Source: Filimonas effusa (GTDB lineage: Bacteria; Bacteroidota; Bacteroidia; Chitinophagales; Chitinophagaceae). Taken from it: 64,000 nucleotides of DNA. Under the pieces are notes generated by a model that made no database searches, was not told where the DNA came from, and worked only from the letters and a program-made list of their open reading frames with translations. Position 1 is the first letter of the stretch, and each line of letters begins with the position of its first letter. A program made the translations under genes and the position numbers. Positions 8,901 to 17,431 of this stretch are shown here, one piece after another. The stretch covers positions 434,001 to 498,000 of the forward strand of contig NZ_SDHZ01000002.1 of the NCBI RefSeq assembly GCF_004118675.1, given 5' to 3'.

Positions 8901-9210
8901 CCTTTTGCCCACCAGGCAAAACTTCCTCTCTCCCTCTGCTTCCTCTGCGCATCAGACAAACCTTCCTCTACCCCATGCTCCTTTTGCCCACCAGGCAAAC
9001 CTTCCTCTCTACCCCTGCTCCCTCTGCGCATCAGACAAACCTTCCTCTACCCCATGCTCCTTTTGCCCACCAGGCAAACCTTCCTCTCTACCCCTGCTCC
9101 CTCTGCGCATCAGGCAAACCTTCCTCTCCCCCCCTGCTCCCTCTGCGCATCAGGCAAACCTTCCTCTCCCCCTGCTCCCTCTGCGCATCAGGCGCAACGT
9201 CTTCTTCCCC
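8901..9210. repeat. 38-40-bp minisatellite, about eight units
   Basis: Units start at 8901, 8941, 8980, 9020, 9059, 9099, 9139 and 9177 (last one partial), with lengths 40, 39, 40, 39, 40, 40 and 38. Two unit types alternate: one begins CCTTTTGCCCACCAGGC, the other CCCTCTGCGCATCAGRC. Units 3 and 5 are identical and units 2 and 4 differ at one base, giving a 79-bp higher-order period. The first type contains a small hairpin TTTGCC-CACCA-GGCAAA, which the second type has lost. The plus strand is almost purely pyrimidine between the hairpins. Confidence 0.9.
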
Positions 9211-9317
9211 TTTCGCGCACAAGCACAACTTCTGCCCCCCTTTACACCAACATCAACATCCAGTTAAACATATCCCCCCATTATTATGTTACTATAACCT
9301 CGAGCAAATTCAACCCG

Positions 9318-9348
9318 CTTGAAAACAGCACATTTTTTGTTATCTTCG
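9318..9348 (+). promoter_or_regulatory. Candidate promoter for the fatty-acid oxidation gene
   Basis: CTTG at 9318-9321, a 19-bp spacer and TATCTTCG at 9341-9348 give the Bacteroidota promoter layout with one mismatch in each box. It would start a leader of about 100 nt before the ATG at 9453. Confidence 0.45.
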
Positions 9349-9452
9349 TTAAGATAGTTAGCTATGCAACTATTTAAGCGATCTGTTGACCACTCGAAAA
9401 TCAAACGCACCGATGAAACCTGCCAGGTAACATCAGGCCTAAACTAGATTCT

Positions 9453-11849
9453 ATGCTGATGAAACGTACCATTAAGAAAGTCGCCGTTTTAGGAAGCGGA
9501 GTCATGGGCTCCCGCATTGCATGCCATTTTGCCGGAACAGGCGTATCCGTACTGTTGCTGGATATCGTGCCAAAAGAAGCCGCAGCATCGGATAAACCAT
9601 CCGAACGTAACAAAATCGTAAATGAAGCGTTGCAGGCAGCCATCAAAAGCAGCCCTTCCCCCGTTTACCATAACAACGTCATCAAAAACATTAAAACCGG
9701 CAACTTCGACGATAACCTGAAAGATATCGCCGGTTGCGACTGGGTAATAGAAGTAGTGGTGGAACGCCTCGACATAAAACGCCAACTCTACGAACGCATA
9801 GAACCATTGCGTACACCCGGCACACTCATCACCACCAACACTTCCGGCATCCCCATACATATGCTGGCCGAAGGAAGAAGCGACGACTTCAAACGCAATT
9901 TCTGTGGCACGCACTTCTTTAATCCACCACGCTATTTACGCCTGCTGGAAATTATACCCGCAGCCGGTACAGATCCCGCCGTGATAGATTTCCTCATGGA
10001 ATACGGCGACCTGCACCTCGGGAAAACCACCGTCCTGGCCAAAGACACGCCTGCCTTTATTGCCAACCGCATCGGCGTATTTGGCATCATGAGCATCTTC
10101 AACAGCATGGAAAAGCTCGGCCTCACAATAGATGAAGTAGATGCGCTGACAGGCCCGCTCATTGGCCGCCCCAAATCAGCCACCTTCCGTACCGCCGACG
10201 TAGTAGGGATCGATACACTGGTAAATGTGGCCAAAGGTGTGGCAGCAAACTGCCCCGATGATGAAGCAAAAGCCGTTTTCGCCATCCCCGGCTGGCTCGA
10301 ACAAATGGTGAATAACAAATGGCTCGGCGATAAAACAGGACAGGGTTTCTTCAAAAAAACAAAAGGCGCCGGCGGCGAAAAGGAAATACACGTCCTCGAC
10401 CTCAAAACATTGGAATACGGCCCGCGTTCAAAACCAAAATTCGCAACGGTTGAAACGGCAAAACCAATAGAAGACCTGAAGCAACGGCTTAAAGCACTCG
10501 TAGCAGGCCAGGATAAAGCCGCAGAATTCCTGCGCCATTTCCACTACGCACTGTTCTCTTACATATCACACCGCGTCCCTGAGATCAGCGATGCCCCATA
10601 CCGCATCGATGACGCCATGATGGCCGGCTTCGGCTGGGAAATAGGAGCCTTTGAAAGCTGGGACGTATTGGGAGTTGCAAAAACAACCGACGCCATGAAA
10701 GCCGCTGGTTACACAGTAGCGCCCTGGGTCGAAGAAATGCTGGCCGCAGGAAACGATCGCTTCTATAAAATAGCCGGCGGACAACGGTTATATTACGATC
10801 CAAACAAGAAAACATACGAGGGAACCGAAGGTGCAGCAGAACAGCCAACCCCCTTCATCGTACTCTCTAACTACAAAGACAAGATCATCTGGAAGAACAG
10901 CAACGCATATGTCTATGATATCGGCGACGGCGTGGCAGCCCTGCAATGGAATACCAAAATGAATACCATGGGCGGCGAAGTACTCGAAGCCATCAACAAA
11001 GCCGTAGGCATCGCAGAAGAACGCTTCAAAGGACTCGTGATCGCAAACGAAGGCGCCAACTTCAGCGCAGGAGCAAACGTAGGCATGATCTTCATGTACG
11101 CCGTAGAACAGGAATACGATGAACTGGATATGGCAATACGCCTTTTCCAAAGCACCATGATGCGCGTACGTTACTCGTCAGTACCGGTAGTAGTAGCCCC
11201 ACACGGACTAACTTTAGGCGGCGGTTGCGAACTCAATTTGCACGCCGATAAAATTTGTTCGTCTGCTGAAACTTACATAGGTTTGGTAGAGTTAGGCGTA
11301 GGTCTGATTCCGGGTGGCGGCGGCACAAAAGAATTTGCGCTCAGAGCTGCCGATGAGCTCCACAACGAAGAGCCAGACACCAACACGCTGAAAAATCGCT
11401 TTCTAACTATTGCCACTGCCAAAGTAGCGACTTCTGCACACGAAGCTTATGAGATGGGTATCTTCCGTAAAGGGCACGACGAAATCGTCATGAACCCCGC
11501 ACGAAGAATAGCCGAATCAAAACGCAGCGTACTTCAAATGCACGACAGTGGTTACACAACGCCCTTACAAAGAAAAGATATTAAAGTCCTCGGACGTTCC
11601 GCACTCGGAGCACTGTACGCCGGCATCAACGGAATGTGGAGAGCCAACTATGCAACAGACCACGATGCATTGGTTGCCCGCAAACTCGCCTACGTCATGT
11701 GTGGCGGAGATCTGAGCGAACCAACTTTTGTATCGGAACAATATTTACTCGACCTCGAAAGGGAAGCATTCCTCAGCCTCGCTGGCGAAAGAAAAACCCT
11801 CGAAAGACTACAAAGCGTTTTAAAAACCGGTAAACCGGTTCGCAACTAG
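9453..11849 (+). CDS. Fused 3-hydroxyacyl-CoA dehydrogenase / enoyl-CoA hydratase
   Basis: A 798-aa beta-oxidation enzyme. The N-terminus is the NAD-binding Rossmann domain (KVAVLGSGVMGSRIACHFAG, about residues 8-28), followed by the 3-hydroxyacyl-CoA dehydrogenase C-terminal domains (THFFNPPRYLRLLEIIP and NRIGVFGIMS, about 155-210). The crotonase domain is C-terminal, with ANFSAGANVGM and GLTLGGGCEL for the oxyanion hole and VELGVGLIPGGGGTKE for the catalytic Glu (about 545-635). It hydrates enoyl-CoA and oxidises the hydroxyacyl-CoA. This domain order is the common Bacteroidota form and the reverse of E. coli FadB. The usual neighbours (thiolase, acyl-CoA dehydrogenase, MarR regulator) are absent. 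Starts at 9453 or 9459 are both possible. Codons around 11,215-11,460 are richer in A/T at third positions than the rest. Confidence 0.9.
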   Translation: MLMKRTIKKVAVLGSGVMGSRIACHFAGTGVSVLLLDIVPKEAAASDKPSERNKIVNEALQAAIKSSPSPVYHNNVIKNIKTGNFDDNLKDIAGCDWVIEVVVERLDIKRQLYERIEPLRTPGTLITTNTSGIPIHMLAEGRSDDFKRNFCGTHFFNPPRYLRLLEIIPAAGTDPAVIDFLMEYGDLHLGKTTVLAKDTPAFIANRIGVFGIMSIFNSMEKLGLTIDEVDALTGPLIGRPKSATFRTADVVGIDTLVNVAKGVAANCPDDEAKAVFAIPGWLEQMVNNKWLGDKTGQGFFKKTKGAGGEKEIHVLDLKTLEYGPRSKPKFATVETAKPIEDLKQRLKALVAGQDKAAEFLRHFHYALFSYISHRVPEISDAPYRIDDAMMAGFGWEIGAFESWDVLGVAKTTDAMKAAGYTVAPWVEEMLAAGNDRFYKIAGGQRLYYDPNKKTYEGTEGAAEQPTPFIVLSNYKDKIIWKNSNAYVYDIGDGVAALQWNTKMNTMGGEVLEAINKAVGIAEERFKGLVIANEGANFSAGANVGMIFMYAVEQEYDELDMAIRLFQSTMMRVRYSSVPVVVAPHGLTLGGGCELNLHADKICSSAETYIGLVELGVGLIPGGGGTKEFALRAADELHNEEPDTNTLKNRFLTIATAKVATSAHEAYEMGIFRKGHDEIVMNPARRIAESKRSVLQMHDSGYTTPLQRKDIKVLGRSALGALYAGINGMWRANYATDHDALVARKLAYVMCGGDLSEPTFVSEQYLLDLEREAFLSLAGERKTLERLQSVLKTGKPVRN

Positions 11850-11872
11850 CATATACATGAGAGAACAAACAA

Positions 11873-11902
11873 GAGGCCGTATCAATATACTGATACGGCC
11901 TC
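11873..11902. terminator. Bidirectional terminator hairpin
   Basis: GAGGCCGTATCA at 11873-11884 and TGATACGGCCTC at 11891-11902 form a 12-bp stem with a 6-nt loop. T-rich sequence follows on both strands, so it can end the plus-strand oxidation gene and the minus-strand cupin gene. Confidence 0.8.
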
Positions 11903-11934
11903 ACTTATTTTTAGACAAAGTCTTCCTCCTCGCA

Positions 11935-12279
11935 CTATTGCCTGGGAAGAAAATCCTCCCGCACCGGACTAAAAACATCTATCAGCATCCCCGCTTCCAA
12001 ACAAACCACCCCATGCACTTCATTCGATGGAATGAAAAAAGCATCTCCGGCTTTCAACTGCTTTTTCTCACCCGCTATCTCCACCTCAAAAACACCACTG
12101 GCAATATGAGTTCCCTGCGAATGATGATGATGATGCAAACTGCCAACTGCTCCCTTTTCAAAAGCAACCTTCACCAGCATCAGGTGCGCATCATAAGCCA
12201 TTATTTTGCGCGTTACACCCTCGCCCACCGGCTCCCAGGCAATGGCGCTGTCTTCTATAAATCGTTGAGAAGAGAACAT
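11935..12279 (-). CDS. KdgF-like cupin protein
   Basis: A 114-aa single-domain cupin. The metal-binding motif is rich in histidine (GSLHHHHHSQGTHIASG), followed by the second cupin motif (GDAFFIPSNEVHGVVCLE) and the ending DVFSPVREDF. These strings fit KdgF, which opens 4,5-unsaturated uronates released by pectin and alginate lyases, but no lyase or uronate genes are nearby. The ATG at 12279 (MFSSQRF) is chosen because an upstream start at 12339 would overlap the superoxide dismutase gene and adds residues unlike the family. It lies 25 bp after that gene in the same direction and may be co-transcribed with it. A general sugar- or stress-related cupin is the alternative. Confidence 0.7.
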   Translation of the reverse strand: MFSSQRFIEDSAIAWEPVGEGVTRKIMAYDAHLMLVKVAFEKGAVGSLHHHHHSQGTHIASGVFEVEIAGEKKQLKAGDAFFIPSNEVHGVVCLEAGMLIDVFSPVREDFLPRQ

Positions 12280-12304
12280 ATCATTACTGTTTGCTGCAAA
12301 TAGA

Positions 12305-13057
12305 CTATTTTTTCTTAGCCGTTGCCCACCTTTCTTCAATAAAATTCCAGTTCACCACATTCCACCATGCATTGATATAATCAGGCCTGCGATTCTGATA
12401 CTTCAGATAATAAGCATGCTCCCACACATCAAGACCCAGTATAGGAAAACCTTTCAGTTCACTTACATCCATCAAAGGATTATCCTGGTTGGCAGTAGAG
12501 CCAACTACCAGCTTATTGTCTTTCCCTAATACAAGCCATGCCCAGCCACTTCCAAACCGCGATTTACCCGCATCTGTGAACTGGGTCGTAAATGCTTCAA
12601 AAGAACCAAAATCCTTTTCAATAGCTTGAGCCAGCTTGCCCGATGGCTTGGCGCCTGTAGACGCAGCCATTGACTTCCAGAACAACTCGTGGTTATAATG
12701 CCCGCCAGCGTTATTACGCATCTTGGTAGAATATTTCGAGATATTAGCCAGCAGCTGCTCAAGCGTAACTTTACTCGTATTTACATTTTCTGCTGCTACG
12801 GCTTCCCCCAGCGCTTTCGCATAAGCAGCACCATGTTTCGAATAATGCAGCTCCATTGTAGCAGCATCTATAACCGGCTCCAATGCATTATAAGCATAAG
12901 GCAAAGGCTGCTGCGTGTAAGGTGTTGCCAGAGGGGCAAACGGACTAAACTCTTTTGCAAAAGAAGAAAAGGCGGTAAACGACAATCCCGTTACCAGTCC
13001 CGCCTTGCCCGCTTTCTTGAGAAAATCCCTGCGGTTGGAATGATCCATAGTTTCCAT
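12305..13057 (-). CDS. Exported Fe/Mn superoxide dismutase
   Basis: A 250-aa protein whose N-terminus NRRDFLKKAGKAGLVTGLSF has a Tat-like twin-arginine signal (RRDFLKK), so the enzyme is probably periplasmic. The Fe/Mn-SOD fold follows: LHYSKHGAAY and AGGHYNHELFW carry the first two His ligands, GSGWAWLV is conserved in the core, and DVWEHAYYLKYQNRRPDY supplies the Asp and last His. It converts superoxide to peroxide and oxygen. Length without the signal (about 205) is normal. The metal cannot be assigned by eye. Start is 13057 or 13048. A TATCTTTA box lies upstream on the minus strand near 13084. Confidence 0.92.
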   Translation of the reverse strand: METMDHSNRRDFLKKAGKAGLVTGLSFTAFSSFAKEFSPFAPLATPYTQQPLPYAYNALEPVIDAATMELHYSKHGAAYAKALGEAVAAENVNTSKVTLEQLLANISKYSTKMRNNAGGHYNHELFWKSMAASTGAKPSGKLAQAIEKDFGSFEAFTTQFTDAGKSRFGSGWAWLVLGKDNKLVVGSTANQDNPLMDVSELKGFPILGLDVWEHAYYLKYQNRRPDYINAWWNVVNWNFIEERWATAKKK

Positions 13058-13284
13058 ACGATTATGATTAATTTGATTTTAAAGATACAAAAGATGGCAC
13101 CCACGTCCACCGATAATAATGTTAAGCCTTTAACGCATCAATCCGCGTACCACAATGCTTTCGGTAACAGAAACGATTTTCACGGTAAGCCGGCACCGCT
13201 TCCATGCCTTTTTAACCGTACATCACAATAGCCGCCGCCCGCCACCTCCCACGGGTTAAATTTAGTAGACCAAATTCTCTAAAC

Positions 13285-16200
13285 ATGAAGAAAACCATGG
13301 CAATGGCAGCCCTAAGCCTCTTAGGTGCAGCACAATTGCACGCCCAGATCGATGCAGGACTATTCCGCTTCCCCGATGTCTCCCGATCACAAATCGTCTT
13401 TAGCTACGGCAACGACCTTTGGCTAATGCCCAAAGAAGGCGGACAAGCCATCAAATTAAGCTCCCCAAGTGGAAGCGAATACCTGCCCAAATTTTCACCC
13501 GACGGCAAATCCATTGCATTTACAGGCAACTACGACGGTAGCGAAGATGTTTATGTAATGCCCGTCACAGGTGGCATACCCCGCCGCTTAACGCAACATG
13601 GCGAAGACGACCGGGTTATCGACTGGACGCCCGACGGCAAAAACGTACTGTTCGCATCCGTTCGCGAAAGCGGCAAAGCCAGGTTCAACCAGTTTTATAC
13701 CATAGCCGCCACAGGTGGCCCCGCAACAAAACTCCCGCTCCCCTATGCCGAATTCGGTAGCTATTCCCCCGATGGTCAGCAGCTCGCTGTAGTATTCCGC
13801 ACACAGGCAGGCCGCAACTGGAAACGATACCGCGGCGGATGGAAAGCAGATATTCACCTCTTCAACCTCGCCACAAACGAATCTTCGAATATCTCCGCTA
13901 ATGATATTGCCGGTGATGAATTCCCTATGTGGTCAGGCGCCTATATCTATTTTATCTCAGATCGCGGCAAAGACCTGCGTATGAACCTCTGGCGCTACAA
14001 TACCACCACCAAAGCCACAGAACAACTCACCAGCTTTAAAGACGACGATATCCACTTCCCTTCAATGGGACCGGAAGACATTGTCTTTGAAGCGGGCGGA
14101 AAACTGTATCTCTACAACCTCGCTGCCCAAAAGCTCAAAGAAGTAAAAGTGCAGCTCCTTACCGACAATATCCCCTTAAAACCCAGACTCCAGCAAGTAG
14201 AAGACTATATTCAGCACGCCGACATTAGCCCCGATGGCAAACGCGTAATTATTGAAGCACGCGGCGACCTCTATTCACTCCCCGCCGAAAAAGGCTTCGT
14301 AAAAAACCTCACCAGCACATCCGGAGCCGCAGAACGCTACCCCGCCTGGTCACCCGACGGTAAAACCCTTGCCTACTGGAGCGATCAGTCTGGAGAATAT
14401 GAACTCTACCTCAAAGACCTCACAAAAGAAACACCCGCCCGCAAACTAACCAGCTACGGCGCCGGGTACCGCTACGGCCTCACATGGTCTCCCGATAGTA
14501 AAAAGCTCGCCTTCATCGACAAAGCCATGCGCATTAAGATCTTCGATATAAATAACCTCCAGACAACAGAGGTCGATAAAGCAATCACCTATTTGCATGG
14601 CGATCTCGAAGGGTTTACCTGCAACTGGTCTCCCGATAGCCGCTGGCTGGCATTCAGCCGCGATCAGGCTAATTCACACCAGGCACTCTATCTCTTCAAC
14701 TATACAGCAAAACAGCTCCACCAGGTGACCAGTGGCTTCTATAGCTGCTCCAATCCTGTCTTTGACCCGGAAGGTAAATACCTCTACTTCCAGACCAGCC
14801 AGTCCTTCAGACCATCCTACAGCGACATGGATAACTCGTTTATCTATGCCAATAGTACAGTCCTCGCAGCAGTGGCGCTGCAGAAAAAAACGCCCGCTCT
14901 CCTCGCCGCACAGAATGACAGCGTAACCATTAAGAAAGAAGACGACAGCAGCAAAGCAGATGATAAAAAAGAGGACGATAAGAAAGACGCAAAAAAAGAC
15001 AAGGATAAAAAAGATAAGAAGCCCGAAGACAAGACCAAAGAAAAACCAGCCACCATCATCGACATAGAAGGCTTCGAAAGCAGGATAGTATTATTACCGG
15101 TACCGGCAGGCAACTATAAAACCCTCGCCGCTAATAAAGAAAAACTGCTCTTCATAAAGCAAACCAATACCGGTGCCGCATCCGGCCCGGGAACGCTCAT
15201 GTACTACGACTTAAAGGAAAGGGAAACAAAAACAATAATAACTCCCGTTTCAGCTTATCTGCTATCCGCCAATGGACAGCAGGTGCTGGCAGTACATGGC
15301 AACAAATGGTCCGTCATCAAACCCGCCGAAAACCAGAAGATGGATAAACAGGTCCCCATACAGGAAATGAGAACCTGGATCAATCCACGGGAAGAATGGA
15401 CACAACTCTTCAACGAAGCATGGCGCCTCGAACGCGATTACTTCTACGATCCACACATGCACGGCGTAGACTGGAACAAAATAAAAACGCAATACGAAAA
15501 AATCCTCGCAGGAGCCACTACCAGGGAAGACGTTAATATGGTCATAGGAGAAATGATCGGCGAACTCAACGCCTCCCACACCTACCAGGGCGGCGGCGAC
15601 GGAGAGAAACCGTCATGGTCCTCTGTTGGCTACCTCGGTATTAACTGGCAACCCGAAGGACACTACTATAAAATAGGCAAAATCATACGCGCAGGCGTGT
15701 GGGATGCAGAAATACGCTCTCCACTCGACAATCCAGCGCTTAACATAAAAGAAGGCGATTTTATTCTTTCCGTTAATGGTCTTCCCATTACCACTGAGCA
15801 GGAGCCTTTCGCTGCTTTCCAGGAACTGGCTGGTGAAACAGTAGAACTCCTCGTAAACAGCAAACCTACATTCGAAGGAGCAAGAACCATTATTGTGAAA
15901 ACAATAGGAAACGAATACAGACTTCGCCACCTTGCCTGGATCGAAGAAAACCGTAAACGCGTAGACGAAGCTACCAACGGTGAAGCAGGTTACATCTATG
16001 TCCCCTCTACAGGCGTTGACGGACAAAACGAACTGATCCGCCAATACAGCGCCCAATGGAATAAAAAATCACTGATCATCGACGAACGCTTCAACAACGG
16101 CGGACAGATCCCCGATCGCTTTATCGAACTATTGAACCGCGCCCCGCTTGCCTTCTGGGCCATCCGCGATGGAGAACGCTTCTCATGGCCGCCCAACGCC

Positions 16201-16578
16201 AACTTCGGCCCTAAAGTAATGCTCATCAACGGCTGGAGCGGTTCCGGTGGCGACGCCTTCCCCGACTACTTCCGTAAAAGAGGCCTCGGCCCCCTTATCG
16301 GTAGCAGAACATGGGGTGGATTAATAGGCATTAGCGGCGCCCCCGAACTCATCGATGGCGGAGGACTCACTGCCCCTTCATTCCGTATGTATAATCCCGA
16401 TGGCACTTGGTTTAAAGAAGGCCACGGAGTGGAACCCGATATCGCGGTAGACGAAAACCTCGGCCAAATGGCAAAAGGAACCGATCCGCAACTCGAACAA
16501 GCCATCACAACCATCAAAAAACTACTACAGGAAAAAAGCTTCCAGGAGCCTAAACAACCTCCATACGAAGTACGATAA
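13285..16578 (+). CDS. Tricorn-like S41 protease with beta-propeller and PDZ domains
   Basis: A 1097-aa exported protein (signal peptide MKKTMAMAALSLLGAAQLHA). Residues about 25-540 contain TolB/WD40-like propeller blades with repeated FSPDGKSIAF and WSPDGKTLAYWSD motifs. Residues about 555-595 form a lysine/aspartate-rich linker (KKEDDKKDAKKDKDKKDKK) unlike the rest. A tricorn-core helical region (WRLERDYFYDPHMHGVDW, about 710) and a PDZ domain (about 765-870) precede the S41 catalytic domain, where NGWSGSGGDAFPDYF (about 982-996) holds the likely nucleophile Ser. Tricorn-type proteases degrade peptides in large assemblies; Bacteroidota versions are periplasmic or surface peptidases of unknown target. 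A possible -7 box (TAAATTTA) is at 13257-13264, and a terminator follows. Confidence 0.92.
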   Translation: MKKTMAMAALSLLGAAQLHAQIDAGLFRFPDVSRSQIVFSYGNDLWLMPKEGGQAIKLSSPSGSEYLPKFSPDGKSIAFTGNYDGSEDVYVMPVTGGIPRRLTQHGEDDRVIDWTPDGKNVLFASVRESGKARFNQFYTIAATGGPATKLPLPYAEFGSYSPDGQQLAVVFRTQAGRNWKRYRGGWKADIHLFNLATNESSNISANDIAGDEFPMWSGAYIYFISDRGKDLRMNLWRYNTTTKATEQLTSFKDDDIHFPSMGPEDIVFEAGGKLYLYNLAAQKLKEVKVQLLTDNIPLKPRLQQVEDYIQHADISPDGKRVIIEARGDLYSLPAEKGFVKNLTSTSGAAERYPAWSPDGKTLAYWSDQSGEYELYLKDLTKETPARKLTSYGAGYRYGLTWSPDSKKLAFIDKAMRIKIFDINNLQTTEVDKAITYLHGDLEGFTCNWSPDSRWLAFSRDQANSHQALYLFNYTAKQLHQVTSGFYSCSNPVFDPEGKYLYFQTSQSFRPSYSDMDNSFIYANSTVLAAVALQKKTPALLAAQNDSVTIKKEDDSSKADDKKEDDKKDAKKDKDKKDKKPEDKTKEKPATIIDIEGFESRIVLLPVPAGNYKTLAANKEKLLFIKQTNTGAASGPGTLMYYDLKERETKTIITPVSAYLLSANGQQVLAVHGNKWSVIKPAENQKMDKQVPIQEMRTWINPREEWTQLFNEAWRLERDYFYDPHMHGVDWNKIKTQYEKILAGATTREDVNMVIGEMIGELNASHTYQGGGDGEKPSWSSVGYLGINWQPEGHYYKIGKIIRAGVWDAEIRSPLDNPALNIKEGDFILSVNGLPITTEQEPFAAFQELAGETVELLVNSKPTFEGARTIIVKTIGNEYRLRHLAWIEENRKRVDEATNGEAGYIYVPSTGVDGQNELIRQYSAQWNKKSLIIDERFNNGGQIPDRFIELLNRAPLAFWAIRDGERFSWPPNANFGPKVMLINGWSGSGGDAFPDYFRKRGLGPLIGSRTWGGLIGISGAPELIDGGGLTAPSFRMYNPDGTWFKEGHGVEPDIAVDENLGQMAKGTDPQLEQAITTIKKLLQEKSFQEPKQPPYEVR

Positions 16579-16618
16579 CTTACCCGCGGAAACCACATCA
16601 GGTTCCTCCAAATAAAAA

Positions 16619-16654
16619 CAGGGCCGTCCCAAAGTAAGGGGCGGCCCTGTTTTC
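16619..16654 (+). terminator. Intrinsic terminator after the tricorn-like gene
   Basis: CAGGGCCG and CGGCCCTG pair around a loop that itself has CCC/GGG pairing, and a run of T follows. It lies 40 bp after the stop codon. Confidence 0.8.
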
Positions 16655-16837
16655 TATCCGTTGAAAACGCCGCTCCGCATAAACAAACCGGCAACCTTCG
16701 CTGTCACAATGTCAATAAACTAAAAAAATTAGCCAGGGCCGCCTATAAGCCGTCTTAAAGCCGCACTAAAGCCCCTGATGAACCATCTTAAAAATACGCC
16801 GCAATGTCCGGATGCTAAAAAACTTACCCCAGGCTGG

Positions 16838-17431
16838 TTACGGCAGCAGCAACATCGTCATCGTACGCGGACCATGCGCCCCCAACACCAGCGACTGCTC
16901 TATATCCGCCGTTTTAGACGGGCCGGCAATGAAAGCCCCGAAACCATACTGCACAGGAAACCTCTCAGCAATCCGCACATAAGCATCATGCATCGTTGCC
17001 ACCAGCTGCTGTTTGGATAACAGCATAATCAGATGCTCCGCAATAAAAGGAGCAGCCCTTTGCCCCATAGACTGCTCAGTAACCCAAACAGCCCCATTTT
17101 CACACACTCCAAAATTACCTTCCATCACCATTACCCCAACATCCTCCAGCGTATGAGGATCTGCCGAAAGCCAGTCTGTTTCAGCTACAACAGCCAGTTG
17201 CGGTACAGTGGTTATTTTACGCGGAAACGCTGCAAAATCTGTTTGCAGAATAGCAATAATTTCTGCTATATCATTTACCTCACGCAACGAGCCGCCAATC
17301 CCACGGAACGTCTGGATATATTTATCCGCATCCGCCGCCTGTTTACCAACAAATCCCTGTACATCAGGCAATGCAGTAGCAGCAGGCTGATTCTTGCGCA
17401 ACGTGCTTAATATTTTTTCCCTGGCATTCAT
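16838..17431 (-). CDS. lutC: L-lactate utilisation protein LutC (LUD domain)
   Basis: A 197-aa LUD-domain protein (MNAREKILSTLRKNQ... to GAHGPRTMTMLLLP). LutC with LutA and LutB forms the iron-sulphur L-lactate dehydrogenase complex that oxidises L-lactate to pyruvate. The typical GVMVMEGNFGVCENGAVWV and GPSKTADIEQSLVLGAHGPR strings are present. The ATG at 17431 is chosen because it overlaps the LutB stop as ATGA, giving a 4-bp overlap and translational coupling; the longer frame adds eight residues of no clear value. It is the last gene of the rhamnose/lactate cluster. Confidence 0.92.
   Translation of the reverse strand: MNAREKILSTLRKNQPAATALPDVQGFVGKQAADADKYIQTFRGIGGSLREVNDIAEIIAILQTDFAAFPRKITTVPQLAVVAETDWLSADPHTLEDVGVMVMEGNFGVCENGAVWVTEQSMGQRAAPFIAEHLIMLLSKQQLVATMHDAYVRIAERFPVQYGFGAFIAGPSKTADIEQSLVLGAHGPRTMTMLLLP

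Larger units (their letters stand above)
8691..9452. other. Intergenic region built of tandem repeats
   Basis: About 760 bp between the metG terminator and the next gene. It holds four copies of TATACCAYA (8772-8834), three copies of an 11-bp GCATCGCACTT unit (8842-8874) and a 38-40-bp minisatellite (8901-9210). All three plus-strand frames are open across the minisatellite simply because the unit lacks stops; unit lengths of 38-40 bp change the frame, so no conserved protein is encoded. A candidate promoter lies at 9318-9348. Confidence 0.7.

Noticed and set aside
8901-9210. CRISPR array
   Set aside because: Units are contiguous and similar along their whole length, with no unique spacers, and no cas genes are present.
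8842-9377. Three overlapping plus-strand frames of 107-152 codons rich in Pro, Leu and Ser
   Set aside because: They are open in all three frames only because the minisatellite unit lacks stops; units of 38, 39 and 40 bp shift the frame, so no frame has a periodic protein repeat.
9364-9447. 27-codon frame upstream of the hydroxyacyl-CoA dehydrogenase gene
   Set aside because: Too short and without ribosome site or recognisable content; it could only be a leader peptide, for which there is no supporting structure.
16656-16837. Short repeated AAGCCG strings between the tricorn-like gene and lutC
   Set aside because: The copies are only six to eight bases with irregular spacing, which is within chance for this composition.
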